Assembly: GCA_964545205.1 (NCBI GenBank)
Contig: CAZJFH010000023.1
Coordinates: forward strand, 4,201 to 68,200
DNA: 64,000 nt
From: CAZJFH01 sp964545205
Lineage (GTDB): Bacteria > Pseudomonadota > Alphaproteobacteria > Rhodospirillales > Magnetospirillaceae
Direction of reading: 5' to 3'
Both the position numbers and the translations under genes were made by a program. This document shows positions 26,054 to 38,433 of the stretch, piece by piece (position 1 is the stretch's first letter; every line of letters begins with the position of its first letter). The notes beneath the pieces were generated by a model. It was not told the origin of the DNA. It saw only the letters and a list, made by a program, of their open reading frames with translations, and searched no databases.

Positions 26054-27418
26054 TCAGACTCCGGGTTCGGATTGCAGCGGCTCGACCGCCAGGGTCAGGC
26101 CGCGGATCGCGACGACTCGCACCGGCTGTCCCGGCCGCAGCGGCGCCGGCGCCTCGGCGCGCCACAGCTCGCCGCGCACCACCACCCAGCCGGTGCCGTC
26201 GGCCCAGCGGTCGACGCGGCCGGCATGGCCGAGCAGGTCGTCGCGGCCGGTGGTGGCGGGGCGGCGGTGGACGCGGACGACGTAGCCGAACAGGAGCAGC
26301 AGCGCGATGCCGGTCACGGCGGTGGTGGCGGCCACGGTCTGCCACGACAGGCGGAACGCCGGCGCCTCGGCGTCGAACAGGATCGCCGCCCCGACCGCGA
26401 AGGCGGCGAGGCCGCCGAGCCCGAGCACGCCGAAGGACGGCACGAAGGCCTCGGCGACCATGAAGGCGATGCCCAGCAGGACCAGCGCCAGGCCGGCGTA
26501 GTTGACCGGCAGCACGGCCAGCGCGTAGAGCCCGAACACCAGGCAGATCGCCCCCAGCACCCCGGGCAGAATCGCGCCCGGGCTGGCGAGTTCGAAGATG
26601 ATGCCGTAGACGCCGATCATCAGCAGCAGGAAGGCGACGTTGGGATTGGTCAGCAGCGACAGCAGCTCGATGCGCCAGTCCGGCTCGATGGGCACGATGC
26701 TCGCCCCGGCGGTGCGCAGCGTCACCGCCGCGCCGGCGAGCGTGACGGTGCGGCCGTCGGCGCGGTCGAGCAGCTCGGTCAAGGACGGGGCGACGAATTC
26801 GACGACGCCGAGGCGTTCGGCCTCGGCGGCGCTCAGCGAGGCGCCCTCGCGCACCGCCTTCTCGGCCCATTCGGCGTTGCGGCCGCGCAGTTCGGCCAGC
26901 GAGCGCAGATAGGCGGCGGCGTCGTTGACCAGCTTGCGGGTCATCGCGTCGTCGTCGGCGGGCGCGTCGTCGTCGCCGCCGGGCAGCGGCCCGCCGCCGC
27001 CCATCTGCACCGGCGTCGCGGCGCCGAGATTGGTGCCCGGCGCCATCGCCGCGAGATGGCTGGCGTAGAGGATGTAGGTGCCGGCGCTGGCCGCCCGCGC
27101 GCCCGACGGCGCCACCCAGGCGATCACCGGCATCGGCGCGGCGAGCAGTCCGCGCACGATGTCGCGCATGCTGGCGTCGAGGCCGCCGGGCGTGTCGAGG
27201 CGCAGCACCACCGCCGCGGCGCCGAGCTCCTGCGCCTGTTCCAAGCCGTTCTCGACGTATTCGGCGGTCGCCGGCCCGATCGGCCCGACGATGCCCAGCA
27301 CCGCCACCGTCGGCGCGGCAGCCGGCGCCGCGCCGCCGCCGAGCACGCCCAGCAGCAGCGTCAGAACGATCCCTATCGCCGGCCAACCGGCCGGCCGGGG
27401 CGGCTTCGTGCCCGTCAT
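26054..27418 (-). CDS. NfeD family ClpP-type membrane serine protease
   Basis: A 454-residue protein with a signal or membrane anchor at residues 8-33 and an N-terminal ClpP-class protease domain. VLRLDTPGGLDASMRDIV gives the oxyanion hole and SGARAASAGTYILYA the catalytic serine (Ser in ASAG). The catalytic lysine is probably the one in MTRKLVNDAAAYLR. Then follow a four-helix membrane region (NVAFLLLMIGVYGIIFELASP to FAVGAAILF) and a C-terminal OB-fold NfeD domain (GHAGRVDRW to IRGLTLAVEP). Start ATG 27418 follows GGAGGGTTGGCG. It partners the slipin gene downstream. Confidence 0.93.
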   Translation of the reverse strand: MTGTKPPRPAGWPAIGIVLTLLLGVLGGGAAPAAAPTVAVLGIVGPIGPATAEYVENGLEQAQELGAAAVVLRLDTPGGLDASMRDIVRGLLAAPMPVIAWVAPSGARAASAGTYILYASHLAAMAPGTNLGAATPVQMGGGGPLPGGDDDAPADDDAMTRKLVNDAAAYLRSLAELRGRNAEWAEKAVREGASLSAAEAERLGVVEFVAPSLTELLDRADGRTVTLAGAAVTLRTAGASIVPIEPDWRIELLSLLTNPNVAFLLLMIGVYGIIFELASPGAILPGVLGAICLVFGLYALAVLPVNYAGLALVLLGIAFMVAEAFVPSFGVLGLGGLAAFAVGAAILFDAEAPAFRLSWQTVAATTAVTGIALLLLFGYVVRVHRRPATTGRDDLLGHAGRVDRWADGTGWVVVRGELWRAEAPAPLRPGQPVRVVAIRGLTLAVEPLQSEPGV

Positions 27419-27578
27419 CGCCAACCCTCCCTGTGCAACAGGTCGGCAGACGAAGCCGGGGCGTAAAGGGCGCTCAGCCGTTCGCCCGGGCGGATCGGCG
27501 AAAGGCTATGGCGTTTGGTGAGCCGTCGGGGGCGCATTCGCCTCTGCCGGCCGCGACGGCGCCTCGTTCCCGCGCCCC

Positions 27579-29222
27579 CTATCCGCGCTTCATCTGCTTG
27601 TAGGCGTTGATCAGTCCGTTGGTCGAGGCGTCGTGCCCGGTCACCGGCTTGTCGCCGGCCAGCTCGGGCAGGATCGCCTTGGCGAGCTGCTTGCCCAGTT
27701 CGACGCCCCACTGGTCGTAGGAGTTGACGTTCCAGATGGCGCCCTGGACGAAGATCTTGTGCTCGTACAGCGCGATCAACATGCCCAGGGTGCGCGGGTC
27801 GAGCCGGCGGTAGAGCATGCTGTTGGTCGGGCGGTTGCCCTCGAACACCCGGTGCGGCAGCAGCGCCTCGACCGCTTCCTCGTGCATGCCGGCGGCCTGC
27901 ATCTCGGCGCGGACCTCGGCCTCGGTCTTGCCCTTCATCAGCGCCTCGGTCTGGGCGAAGAAGTTGGACAAGAGCAGGGTGTGGTGGGCGCCGACCGGGT
28001 TGTGGGTCTCGGCGGCGGCCAGGAAGTCGCAGGGCACCAGCTTGGTGCCCTGGTGGATGAGCTGGTAGAAGGCGTGCTGGCCGTTGGTGCCCGGCTCGCC
28101 GAACAGGATCGGGCCGGTCGAGTAGTCGACGCGGTGGCCGTCCAGGGTCACCGACTTGCCGCTGCTCTCCATGTCGGCCTGCTGCAGGTAGGCCGGCAGC
28201 CGCGACAGGTACTGGTCGTAGGGCAGCACCGCGTGGGCCTGGGCGTCGAAGAAGTTGTTGTACCAGACCCCGAGCAGCCCGAGGACCACCGGCATGTTCT
28301 CTTCCAGCGGCGCGGTGCGGAAGTGCTCGTCCATGGCATGGGCGCCGTCGAGCAGTTCCTCGAAATGGTCGAAGCCGACGGCGATGGCGATCGACAGCCC
28401 GATCGCCGACCACAGCGAATAGCGGCCGCCGACCCAGTCCCAGAACGCGAACATGTTGGCGACGTCGATGCCGAAGGCCGAGACCGCCTTGGCGTTGGTC
28501 GACAGCGCGACGAAGTGGCGCGACACCGCGTCCTCGCCCAGGCGGGTCACCAGCCAGCCGCGCGCGGTGTGGGCGTTGGCCAGCGTCTCCTGGGTGGTGA
28601 AGGTCTTCGAGGCGACGATGAACAGCGTCGTCTCGGGGTCGCACCATTTCAGCGTCTCGGCGATGTGGCTGCCGTCGACGTTGGAGACGAAGTGCACCTT
28701 CAGGCCCGGGCTCTGATAGGGCCTGAGCGCCTCGCACACCATCACCGGGCCGAGGTCCGAGCCGCCGATGCCGATGTTGACGACGTCGGTGACCGCCTTG
28801 CCGGTGGCGCCGAGCCAGCCGCCGGCGCGCACCATCTCGGAGAAGTCGCGCATCTGGGCCAGCACCGCGTCGACCTGCGGCATCACGTCGACGCCCTCGA
28901 CCGTCATCGGCCGGCCGGAGCGGTTGCGCAGCGCGACGTGCAGCACGGCGCGGCCCTCGGTCACATTGATCTTCTCGCCGGCGAACATGCGGTCGCGGCG
29001 GAGCTCGACCCCGCAATCGCGCGCCAGCGCGAACAGCAGCCGCATCGTCTCGGCGTTGATCCGGTTCTTCGAATAGTCGAGCAGCAACTCGCCGAGACGG
29101 ATCGAGAACCGGTCGAAACGGCCTGGGTCCTTGGCGAACAGCTCGCGCATATGGGCCGCGCGCATCGTCTCGTGATGCTCGGCCAGAGCCCGCCAGGAGG
29201 GAAGCTGGGTAAGCGGCGACAC
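27579..29222 (-). CDS. pgi: glucose-6-phosphate isomerase
   Basis: A 547-residue phosphoglucose isomerase that interconverts glucose-6-phosphate and fructose-6-phosphate in glycolysis and gluconeogenesis. Landmarks: VVNIGIGGSDLGPVMV, the phosphate site IVASKTFTTQETLANA, signature 1 in FWDWVGGRYSLWSAIGLSIA, catalytic Glu/His region VLGLLGVWYNNFF and GEPGTNGQHAFYQLIHQGT. The start is GTG 29222, preceded by GGAGGACC; this gives the normal length. No carbohydrate genes are adjacent. Confidence 0.97.
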   Translation of the reverse strand: MSPLTQLPSWRALAEHHETMRAAHMRELFAKDPGRFDRFSIRLGELLLDYSKNRINAETMRLLFALARDCGVELRRDRMFAGEKINVTEGRAVLHVALRNRSGRPMTVEGVDVMPQVDAVLAQMRDFSEMVRAGGWLGATGKAVTDVVNIGIGGSDLGPVMVCEALRPYQSPGLKVHFVSNVDGSHIAETLKWCDPETTLFIVASKTFTTQETLANAHTARGWLVTRLGEDAVSRHFVALSTNAKAVSAFGIDVANMFAFWDWVGGRYSLWSAIGLSIAIAVGFDHFEELLDGAHAMDEHFRTAPLEENMPVVLGLLGVWYNNFFDAQAHAVLPYDQYLSRLPAYLQQADMESSGKSVTLDGHRVDYSTGPILFGEPGTNGQHAFYQLIHQGTKLVPCDFLAAAETHNPVGAHHTLLLSNFFAQTEALMKGKTEAEVRAEMQAAGMHEEAVEALLPHRVFEGNRPTNSMLYRRLDPRTLGMLIALYEHKIFVQGAIWNVNSYDQWGVELGKQLAKAILPELAGDKPVTGHDASTNGLINAYKQMKRG

Positions 29223-29391
29223 GGTCGGTCCTCCGTCTGCCTTCGAAGCAGGGCGACAGTAGCAGAGGCCTCGAACGCCGGCCATCCCCCGCGCAGAAGC
29301 GCGCGGCATATGCCGAATGGCGGGACTGGACGCGCGGTCGCGGCATGCCTAGGCCTGACGGCCAGCCGGACGTTCTTTGGTTGGTGCAACA

Positions 29392-29419
29392 TTGTCGAAC
29401 ATGATCGCTCTGGTATCCT
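29392..29419 (+). promoter_or_regulatory. candidate promoter of histidine kinase
   Basis: TTGTCG (29392-29397) and TATCCT (29414-29419) are separated by 16 bases, 35 bases before the kinase start. The match to consensus is moderate. Confidence 0.35.
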
Positions 29420-29453
29420 GGCCCGCGCCAATCGAGGAGTCACCAACCAGCCG

Positions 29454-31499
<2,046 letters not shown>

Positions 31500-31529
31500 G
31501 GGCGCGCGCGGGAGGCGCGACCCGCGCGC

Positions 31530-33014
31530 TTACAACCCGACCAGGCTCTTGGCGAAGTCCTCGGCCTTGAACGGGCGCAGATCCTCGGCGCGTTCGCCGA
31601 CGCCGATGGCGTGGACCGGGATCGCGAACTTCTCGGCCAAGGCGACCAGCACGCCGCCGCGGGCGGTGCCGTCGAGCTTGGTCAGCACCAGGCCGGTGAC
31701 GTTGGTGATCTCGCTGAACACCTCGACCTGGCTGTGGGCGTTCTGGCCGACGGTGGCGTCGAGGACCAGCAGCACCGTGTGCGGCGCCGTCTCGTCCTGC
31801 TTCTTGATCACCTTGATCACCTTCTGCAGCTCGGACATCAGGTGCGCCTTGTTCTGCAGGCGGCCGGCGGTGTCGATCAGCAGCACGTCGTCGCCGCGCT
31901 TCCTCGCGTCGGCCAGGGCGTCGAAGGCCAGGCCGGCGGCGTCGGCGCCGGTGTCGCGGGCGATCACCGGGCAGTTGGTGCGCTGGCCCCAGACCTTGAG
32001 CTGCTCGACGGCGGCGGCGCGGAAGGTGTCGCCGGCGGCGAGGCTGACCGACAGGCCGGAATCCTTGTACTGCTTGGCCAGCTTGCCGATCGTCGTCGTC
32101 TTGCCCGAGCCGTTGACGCCGACCACCAGCACGACGTGCGGCTTGCGGGCGCGGTCGATCTCGAGCGGCTGCGCCACCGGCTCGAGGATCTCGGCGACCT
32201 CCTCGGCCAGGGCGGCGCGGATCTCCTCGGGCGCGACCTCCTTGCCGAAGCGCGACTTGGCGAGGCGCTTCGAGACCCGCGCCGCGGTGGCGACGCCGAG
32301 GTCGGCGGTGATCAGCAGTTCCTCGAGCTCCTCCAGCGCCTCGTCGTCGAGCCGGCGCTTGGTGAAGATGTCGGCGATGCCCTGGGTCAGGCGACCCGAC
32401 GACTTCGACAGCCCGGCGCGCAGGCGCGCGAACCAGCCCTCGGCTTTCGGCTTCTCGGCCAGCGGCTCGGGCACGAAATCCTCGACCGCCTCGTCGGCGG
32501 AAACACCCTGGGGCGGCGGAATCTCGACGCCGGGCGCCGGCTCGCCGGGAATCTCGGCCGGGCCGCCGGGCTCGTAGTCGGGCGGGCCTTCGGGAGCCGG
32601 GCGCTCCTCGGGCAGGCCGGGCGGCAACTCGGGCTCGCGCTCCGGCGGCGCCTCGGGCGGCACGTCGGGATGGCCCGGGACCTTCTCGGGCTGCTGGTCT
32701 TCCCGGGCCGCCTTGCGGCCGAACAGCCCGCCGAGCCAGCCGCGCTTCCCGGCCTTGGCCGGCGGCGCCTCGTCGGCGCCCTGGGGCGGCGGAATCTCGA
32801 CGCCCGGCGCCGGGTCGTCGGGGATTTCGGCCGGCCCGCCGGGCTCGTAATCGGGCGGGCCCTCGGGGGCCGGGCGTTCCTCGGGCAGGCCGGGCGGCAG
32901 CTCGGGTTCGCGCTCGGGCGGCGCCTCGGGCGGCGCCTCGGGCCGCGGCTGCTGGTCCTCGTCACGGCCGGCCCAGCGCGACAACCAGCCCTTGGTCTGC
33001 TTCACGTCGCTCAT
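31530..33014 (-). CDS. ftsY: signal recognition particle receptor FtsY with duplicated N-terminal A domain
   Basis: A 494-residue FtsY, the SRP receptor GTPase for cotranslational membrane targeting. The C-terminal NG domain (from about residue 195) has GVNGSGKTTTIGKLA (P-loop), DTFRAAAVEQL, RDTGADAAG, DTAGRLQNK and TKLDGTARGG. The N-terminal acidic, proline-rich A domain contains a nearly exact duplication: residues 28-79 and 119-170 match except at about two positions, each preceded by a GWL motif (GWLSRWAGR and GWLGGLFGR) that could be a membrane-binding amphipathic helix. The last gene of dapF-mtaB-ftsY; its ATG overlaps the mtaB stop. Confidence 0.97.
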   Translation of the reverse strand: MSDVKQTKGWLSRWAGRDEDQQPRPEAPPEAPPEREPELPPGLPEERPAPEGPPDYEPGGPAEIPDDPAPGVEIPPPQGADEAPPAKAGKRGWLGGLFGRKAAREDQQPEKVPGHPDVPPEAPPEREPELPPGLPEERPAPEGPPDYEPGGPAEIPGEPAPGVEIPPPQGVSADEAVEDFVPEPLAEKPKAEGWFARLRAGLSKSSGRLTQGIADIFTKRRLDDEALEELEELLITADLGVATAARVSKRLAKSRFGKEVAPEEIRAALAEEVAEILEPVAQPLEIDRARKPHVVLVVGVNGSGKTTTIGKLAKQYKDSGLSVSLAAGDTFRAAAVEQLKVWGQRTNCPVIARDTGADAAGLAFDALADARKRGDDVLLIDTAGRLQNKAHLMSELQKVIKVIKKQDETAPHTVLLVLDATVGQNAHSQVEVFSEITNVTGLVLTKLDGTARGGVLVALAEKFAIPVHAIGVGERAEDLRPFKAEDFAKSLVGL

Positions 33015-34261
33015 GTCGTCACCTCGCCGATCAGCGCCTCACCCGCGACGCCCGTGATCCGCACCGGCACCACGGTGCCGGCGGCGGGGGCCTCTCGTAA
33101 GCGGACAGGCAGGTAGTGTTCGCAATGGCCGGCGTCGTCCTGCTCGACCAGCACGCGGGCCGTGCGACCGACCCGCGAGTCGAGAAACGCGGCCATCGCC
33201 GCCGCGCCCTTGGCGCGCAGCCGTGCGGCGCGCTCCTTGACGACGTCGCCCGGCAGCTGCGGCATCCGCGCCGCCGGCGTGCCCGGGCGGGCGGAATAGG
33301 GGAAGACGTGCAGATGGCTCAGCCCGGCGGCGTCGACGATGTCGAGCGAGCGGGCGAACATCGCCTCGTCCTCGGTCGGAAAGCCGGCGATGACGTCGGC
33401 GCCCAACGCCACGTCGCCGCGCAGGGCGCGCAGGCGCTCGGCCAGGCGGATGACGTCGTCGCGGCAATGGCGGCGCTTCATGCGCTTGAGGATCATGTCG
33501 TCGCCGGCCTGGATCGACAGGTGGAAATGCGGCATCAGCCGCTCCTCCTCGGCGACCGCGCGCAACAGCTCGTCGTCGACCTCGACCGGGTCGAGCGAAC
33601 TCAGCCGCAGCCGCGGCAGCTCGGGCACCTGGGCCAGCAGCCGCCGCACCATCTGCCCCAGGCCGGGCTTGCCCGGCAGGTCGGCGCCGTAGGCGGTGAT
33701 GTCGACGCCGGTGAACACGACCTCGGCGAAACCGGCCTGGGCCAGCGCGCGGACCTGCTCGACGACGCGGCCCATCGGCACCGAGCGGTTGGGGCCGCGG
33801 CCGAACGGGATGATGCAGAAGGTGCAGCGGTGGTCGCAGCCCTGCTGGACCTCGACGAAGGCCCGCGCCCGGCCCTCGAAGCCGGAGATCAGGTGCTCTG
33901 CGGTCTCGCGCACCGTCATGATGTCGTCGACGACGATGCGCTCGGCCGAGGGCTGGAAGAAGCTCTCGGGCCGCATCTTCTCGGCATTGCCGAGCACCTG
34001 ATCGACCTCGGGCATGGCGGCGAAGCGTCCGGGGTTCACCTGGGCGGCGCAGCCGGTGACGATGATCCGCGCGCCGGGGCGCTCGCGGCGCAGCTTGCGG
34101 ATCGCCTGACGCGCCTGGCGCTCGGCCTCGGCGGTCACCGCGCAGGTGTTGACGATCACCGCGTCCCGGAGGCCGGCGGCATCGGCATGGCCGCGCATCA
34201 CCTCGGATTCGTAGGAGTTGAGGCGGCAGCCGAAGGTGACGATGTCGACGCTCTCGCTCAT
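33011..34261 (-). CDS. mtaB: tRNA ct6A37/t6A37 C2-methylthiotransferase
   Basis: A 416-residue radical-SAM methylthiotransferase of the MtaB group, adding a methylthio group to t6A at position 37 of ANN-decoding tRNAs. An N-terminal UPF0004 domain binds one iron-sulphur cluster (FGCRLN, NTCAVT, TGCAAQ). The radical-SAM motif is CDHRCTFC in VQQGCDHRCTFCIIPFGRGP. SSLDPVEVDDELL, HFHLSIQAGDDMILKRMKR and DVIAGFPTED follow, and a C-terminal TRAM-like domain ends the protein. Four-base overlaps link it to dapF upstream and ftsY downstream. Confidence 0.94.
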   Translation of the reverse strand: MSESVDIVTFGCRLNSYESEVMRGHADAAGLRDAVIVNTCAVTAEAERQARQAIRKLRRERPGARIIVTGCAAQVNPGRFAAMPEVDQVLGNAEKMRPESFFQPSAERIVVDDIMTVRETAEHLISGFEGRARAFVEVQQGCDHRCTFCIIPFGRGPNRSVPMGRVVEQVRALAQAGFAEVVFTGVDITAYGADLPGKPGLGQMVRRLLAQVPELPRLRLSSLDPVEVDDELLRAVAEEERLMPHFHLSIQAGDDMILKRMKRRHCRDDVIRLAERLRALRGDVALGADVIAGFPTEDEAMFARSLDIVDAAGLSHLHVFPYSARPGTPAARMPQLPGDVVKERAARLRAKGAAAMAAFLDSRVGRTARVLVEQDDAGHCEHYLPVRLREAPAAGTVVPVRITGVAGEALIGEVTT

Positions 34262-35103
34262 CCCAGCAGCGATGGGTCCATCGCCCCGGCGAAGCTGGTG
34301 GCGACCGGGCCGGTCATCATGACGCGGCCATCCTCGCGCCACTCGATCACCAGCGTGCCGCCGTCGAGCACGACCTCGGCCCGGCGGCCGGTCAGGCCGC
34401 GCCGCGCGGCGGCGACCAGCGTGGCGCAGGCGCCGGTGCCGCAGGCGCGGGTGATGCCGGCGCCGCGCTCCCACACCCGCATGCGGATGCGCGCCGGATC
34501 CAGCACCTGGGCGACCTCGATGTTGGCGCGCTCGGGGAAGAAGGCGTCGGTCTCCAGCCGCGGCCCGAGGCGGGCCAGGTCGACGGCTTCGGCGTCGGCG
34601 ACGAAGAACACGGCGTGCGGATTGCCCATCGACACGCCGACGGGATCGCGGAGGCCTTCCAGCCCGACCGGCATGTGCAGGGTGTCGCATTCGGCGGCGA
34701 CCGGGATGTCGCGCCAGTCGAGCCGCGCCGGGCCCATGTCGACGGCGATCATGTCGCCGGCGGCCTCGGCGGTCAGCAGCCCGGCGCGGGTTTCCAGGGT
34801 CACGCGCCCGCGCCCGGTCTCGCGCAGCAGCATCCAGCCGACGCAGCGGCTGGCGTTGCCGCAGGCCGCGACCTCGCCGCCGTCGGCGTTGCGGATCAGC
34901 ATCATCGCGTCGGCACGGGCATCGTTCGGCGGCGCGACGACGATGAGCTGGTCGCAGCCGATGCCGGTCCTGCGGTCGGCGATCGCCCGCACCTGCGCGT
35001 CCGCCAGCGCCAGCGGCGCCGTGCGCGCGTCGATCACGACGAAGTCGTTGCCCAGTCCGTGCATCTTCACGAACGGCAGGCCGGTGCGGACGGGAGCGTT
35101 CAT
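34258..35103 (-). CDS. dapF: diaminopimelate epimerase
   Basis: A 281-residue PLP-independent epimerase converting LL- to meso-diaminopimelate for lysine and peptidoglycan synthesis. Both catalytic cysteines are visible, in VAACGNASRCVG and TRACGTGACATLVA, along with the start motif FVKMHGLGNDFVVID and GNPHAVFFV. Start ATG 35103 gives the family's N-terminus. First gene of an operon with mtaB and ftsY, a widespread alphaproteobacterial order. Confidence 0.96.
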   Translation of the reverse strand: MNAPVRTGLPFVKMHGLGNDFVVIDARTAPLALADAQVRAIADRRTGIGCDQLIVVAPPNDARADAMMLIRNADGGEVAACGNASRCVGWMLLRETGRGRVTLETRAGLLTAEAAGDMIAVDMGPARLDWRDIPVAAECDTLHMPVGLEGLRDPVGVSMGNPHAVFFVADAEAVDLARLGPRLETDAFFPERANIEVAQVLDPARIRMRVWERGAGITRACGTGACATLVAAARRGLTGRRAEVVLDGGTLVIEWREDGRVMMTGPVATSFAGAMDPSLLG

Positions 35104-35219
35104 ACCCGGCGTTATATGGGGCAGAGGCCGGCGGAGTCCATAGTCACTCGGCGAGCGCCGACCACGGAACCGGCGGCCCCGCACCGGCATTGTTCGTCGA
35201 GGACATCAAGGAGGAGGCG

Positions 35220-35636
35220 ATGACGCGATTGCTAGTGATGACGGCGGCGCTCGGCCTGCTGGCCGCGACCGCCACCGCGGCCGGGACCGGCGATCCGGGG
35301 CAGGCCGGAATCGCCGCCGAGCAGCCCGAGATCGCGGCCGACGGCGCGACGGCGCTGGAGGCCGATCCCGAGCTGGTCCGCCAGGTCCAGCAGAAGCTGG
35401 CGGAGGAGGGCTATCTGCAGGGCGGGGTCGAGGGCCGGTTCGACGACGCCACCCGCGAGGCGCTCGGCCGCTACCAGGAGCAGCGGGCGCTGCGGGTGAC
35501 CGGCGAGATCGACCGCGAGACCCTGGCCTCGCTCGGCGTCGAATCCGGCATGCCGGCGGCCGACGGCGAGCCGGCGGAGCAGGCGGCCGAGGCTCCGGCG
35601 GGGGCGCGGCAACCGGCGACGCCGACCGAGCGTTGA
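35220..35636 (+). CDS. exported peptidoglycan-binding protein
   Basis: A 138-residue protein with a signal peptide (residues 1-24) and a PG_binding_1 module at about residues 50-105: ELVRQVQQKLAEEGYLQGGVEGRFDDATREALGRYQ ends in the family's three-helix pattern, with LRVTGEIDRETLASLG. The C-terminal 30 residues are Ala/Glu/Pro-rich. AAGGAGGAGGCG precedes ATG 35220. Likely periplasmic, binding the cell wall or acting as a regulator. Confidence 0.85.
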   Translation: MTRLLVMTAALGLLAATATAAGTGDPGQAGIAAEQPEIAADGATALEADPELVRQVQQKLAEEGYLQGGVEGRFDDATREALGRYQEQRALRVTGEIDRETLASLGVESGMPAADGEPAEQAAEAPAGARQPATPTER

Positions 35637-35681
35637 CCACGGCCCTTGCCATCGCGCGGGGCGCTTGGCTAGAACGGGGCG

Positions 35682-37488
<1,807 letters not shown>

Positions 37489-37496
<8 letters not shown>

Positions 37497-37803
37497 GGGT
37501 TTCCAGATAGGCGATCAGCGCCGCGATCTCGGCCTGGCTGAGATTGATGTCGGGCATGGCGCCGTGCGGCGCGGTCAGAAAGGCGCGCAGCCAGACGTCG
37601 TCGCGGTCCTGCGCGACGCTGGCCAAGGGCGGCGCGGCGTCGGTGCCGCGCGCCCGCTCGGTGCCGGGGGCGACGTGGCAGTGGCTGCACCAGACGTCGG
37701 CGAGCTTGGCGCCGGTGGCGGCGACCTCGCCTGCCGGCTGGGCGTGGGCGGCGCCGGTCAGCGCCATCATGGAGGCGATCACGCAGATGCTGGGCCGCGG
37801 CAT
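37489..37803 (-). CDS. small c-type cytochrome
   Basis: A 104-residue periplasmic cytochrome c. A signal peptide (about residues 1-22, AAHAQ) precedes the haem site CSHCH and the distal Met in GAMPDINLSQAEIAALIAYLETL, the usual class I C-terminal helix. AAAGGAGGATGCC precedes ATG 37803. It overlaps the recQ 3' end by 8 bases, tail to tail. Electron partners are unknown. Confidence 0.9.
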
Positions 37804-37925
37804 GGCATCCTCCTTTTCCGGCCGTTTCACCGCCAACGGATAGCCGCTCATCCCGAGGGGGCGGTCGCCGTCGCGCCCGGGCGCGCCCATATGCCGCCAA
37901 CGACCAACACGAGAGGGATGTGACG

Positions 37926-38141
37926 ATGTCCGACCACGTCTACAAGCTCGTCGAACTCGCCGGCAGTTCCGAAATCAGCATCGACGACGCCATCCAGTGT
38001 GCCATCACCAAGGCGTCCCAGTCGATCCGCCAATTGAGGTGGTTCGAGGTCAAGGAGGTGCGCGGCCACATCGACAACGGCAAGGTCAAGCACTACCAGG
38101 TCGTGCTACGCGTCGGCTTCACGATCGAGGACAACGGCTGA
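37926..38141 (+). CDS. dodecin (flavin-binding)
   Basis: A 71-residue dodecin, which forms a hollow 12-mer storing or buffering flavins. The family sequence is clear: VYKLVELAGSSEISIDDAIQ, AITKASQSIRQLRWFEVKEV with the stacking tryptophan, RGHIDNGKVKHYQVVLRVGF. GAGAGGGATGTGACG precedes the ATG. Confidence 0.95.
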   Translation: MSDHVYKLVELAGSSEISIDDAIQCAITKASQSIRQLRWFEVKEVRGHIDNGKVKHYQVVLRVGFTIEDNG

Positions 38142-38162
38142 GGCGGAACCAGGCGTAACTGA

Positions 38163-38334
38163 CCCTCTCCCGCAGGCGGGAGAGGGGGGAAGGGGGCTTT
38201 TTTCCGGTTGTTCCCAGCGTTCCCTCGTCATGCCCGCGAAGGAGCGTGTGAAGAAATACGATCCGTCGCTCCCGCGGAAGCGGGAGCCCATTCCTGAGGC
38301 ATAGGAATAGATGCCCGCTTTCGCGGGCATGACG
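38163..38334. repeat. nested REP-like palindromes
   Basis: Several imperfect and perfect inverted repeats are packed between dodecin and rpoH. These are CCCTCTCCCGC/GCGGGAGAGGG (38163-38186), an outer pair CGTCATGCCCGCGAA (38226-38240) and TTCGCGGGCATGACG (38320-38334) with 15-bp perfect arms, and GCTCCCGC/GCGGGAGC (38268-38287) inside. They resemble alphaproteobacterial dispersed repeats. No coding sequence. Confidence 0.8.
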
Positions 38335-38376
38335 CCTGATACCCGGACGCCTTTGAACAGACTCTCAGGCCGAATC

Positions 38377-38408
38377 ATCGTCGCCCCCGCGGAGGCGGGG
38401 GCGACGAT
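38377..38408. terminator. 14-bp perfect hairpin, bidirectional terminator
   Basis: ATCGTCGCCCCCGC (38377-38390) pairs with GCGGGGGCGACGAT (38395-38408), loop GGAG, 25 bases beyond the rpoH stop. There is no strong T-run; it may also be one of the dispersed repeats. Confidence 0.55.
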
Positions 38409-38433
38409 CTGGGGGCTTTCCCCGGGTCCGGTG

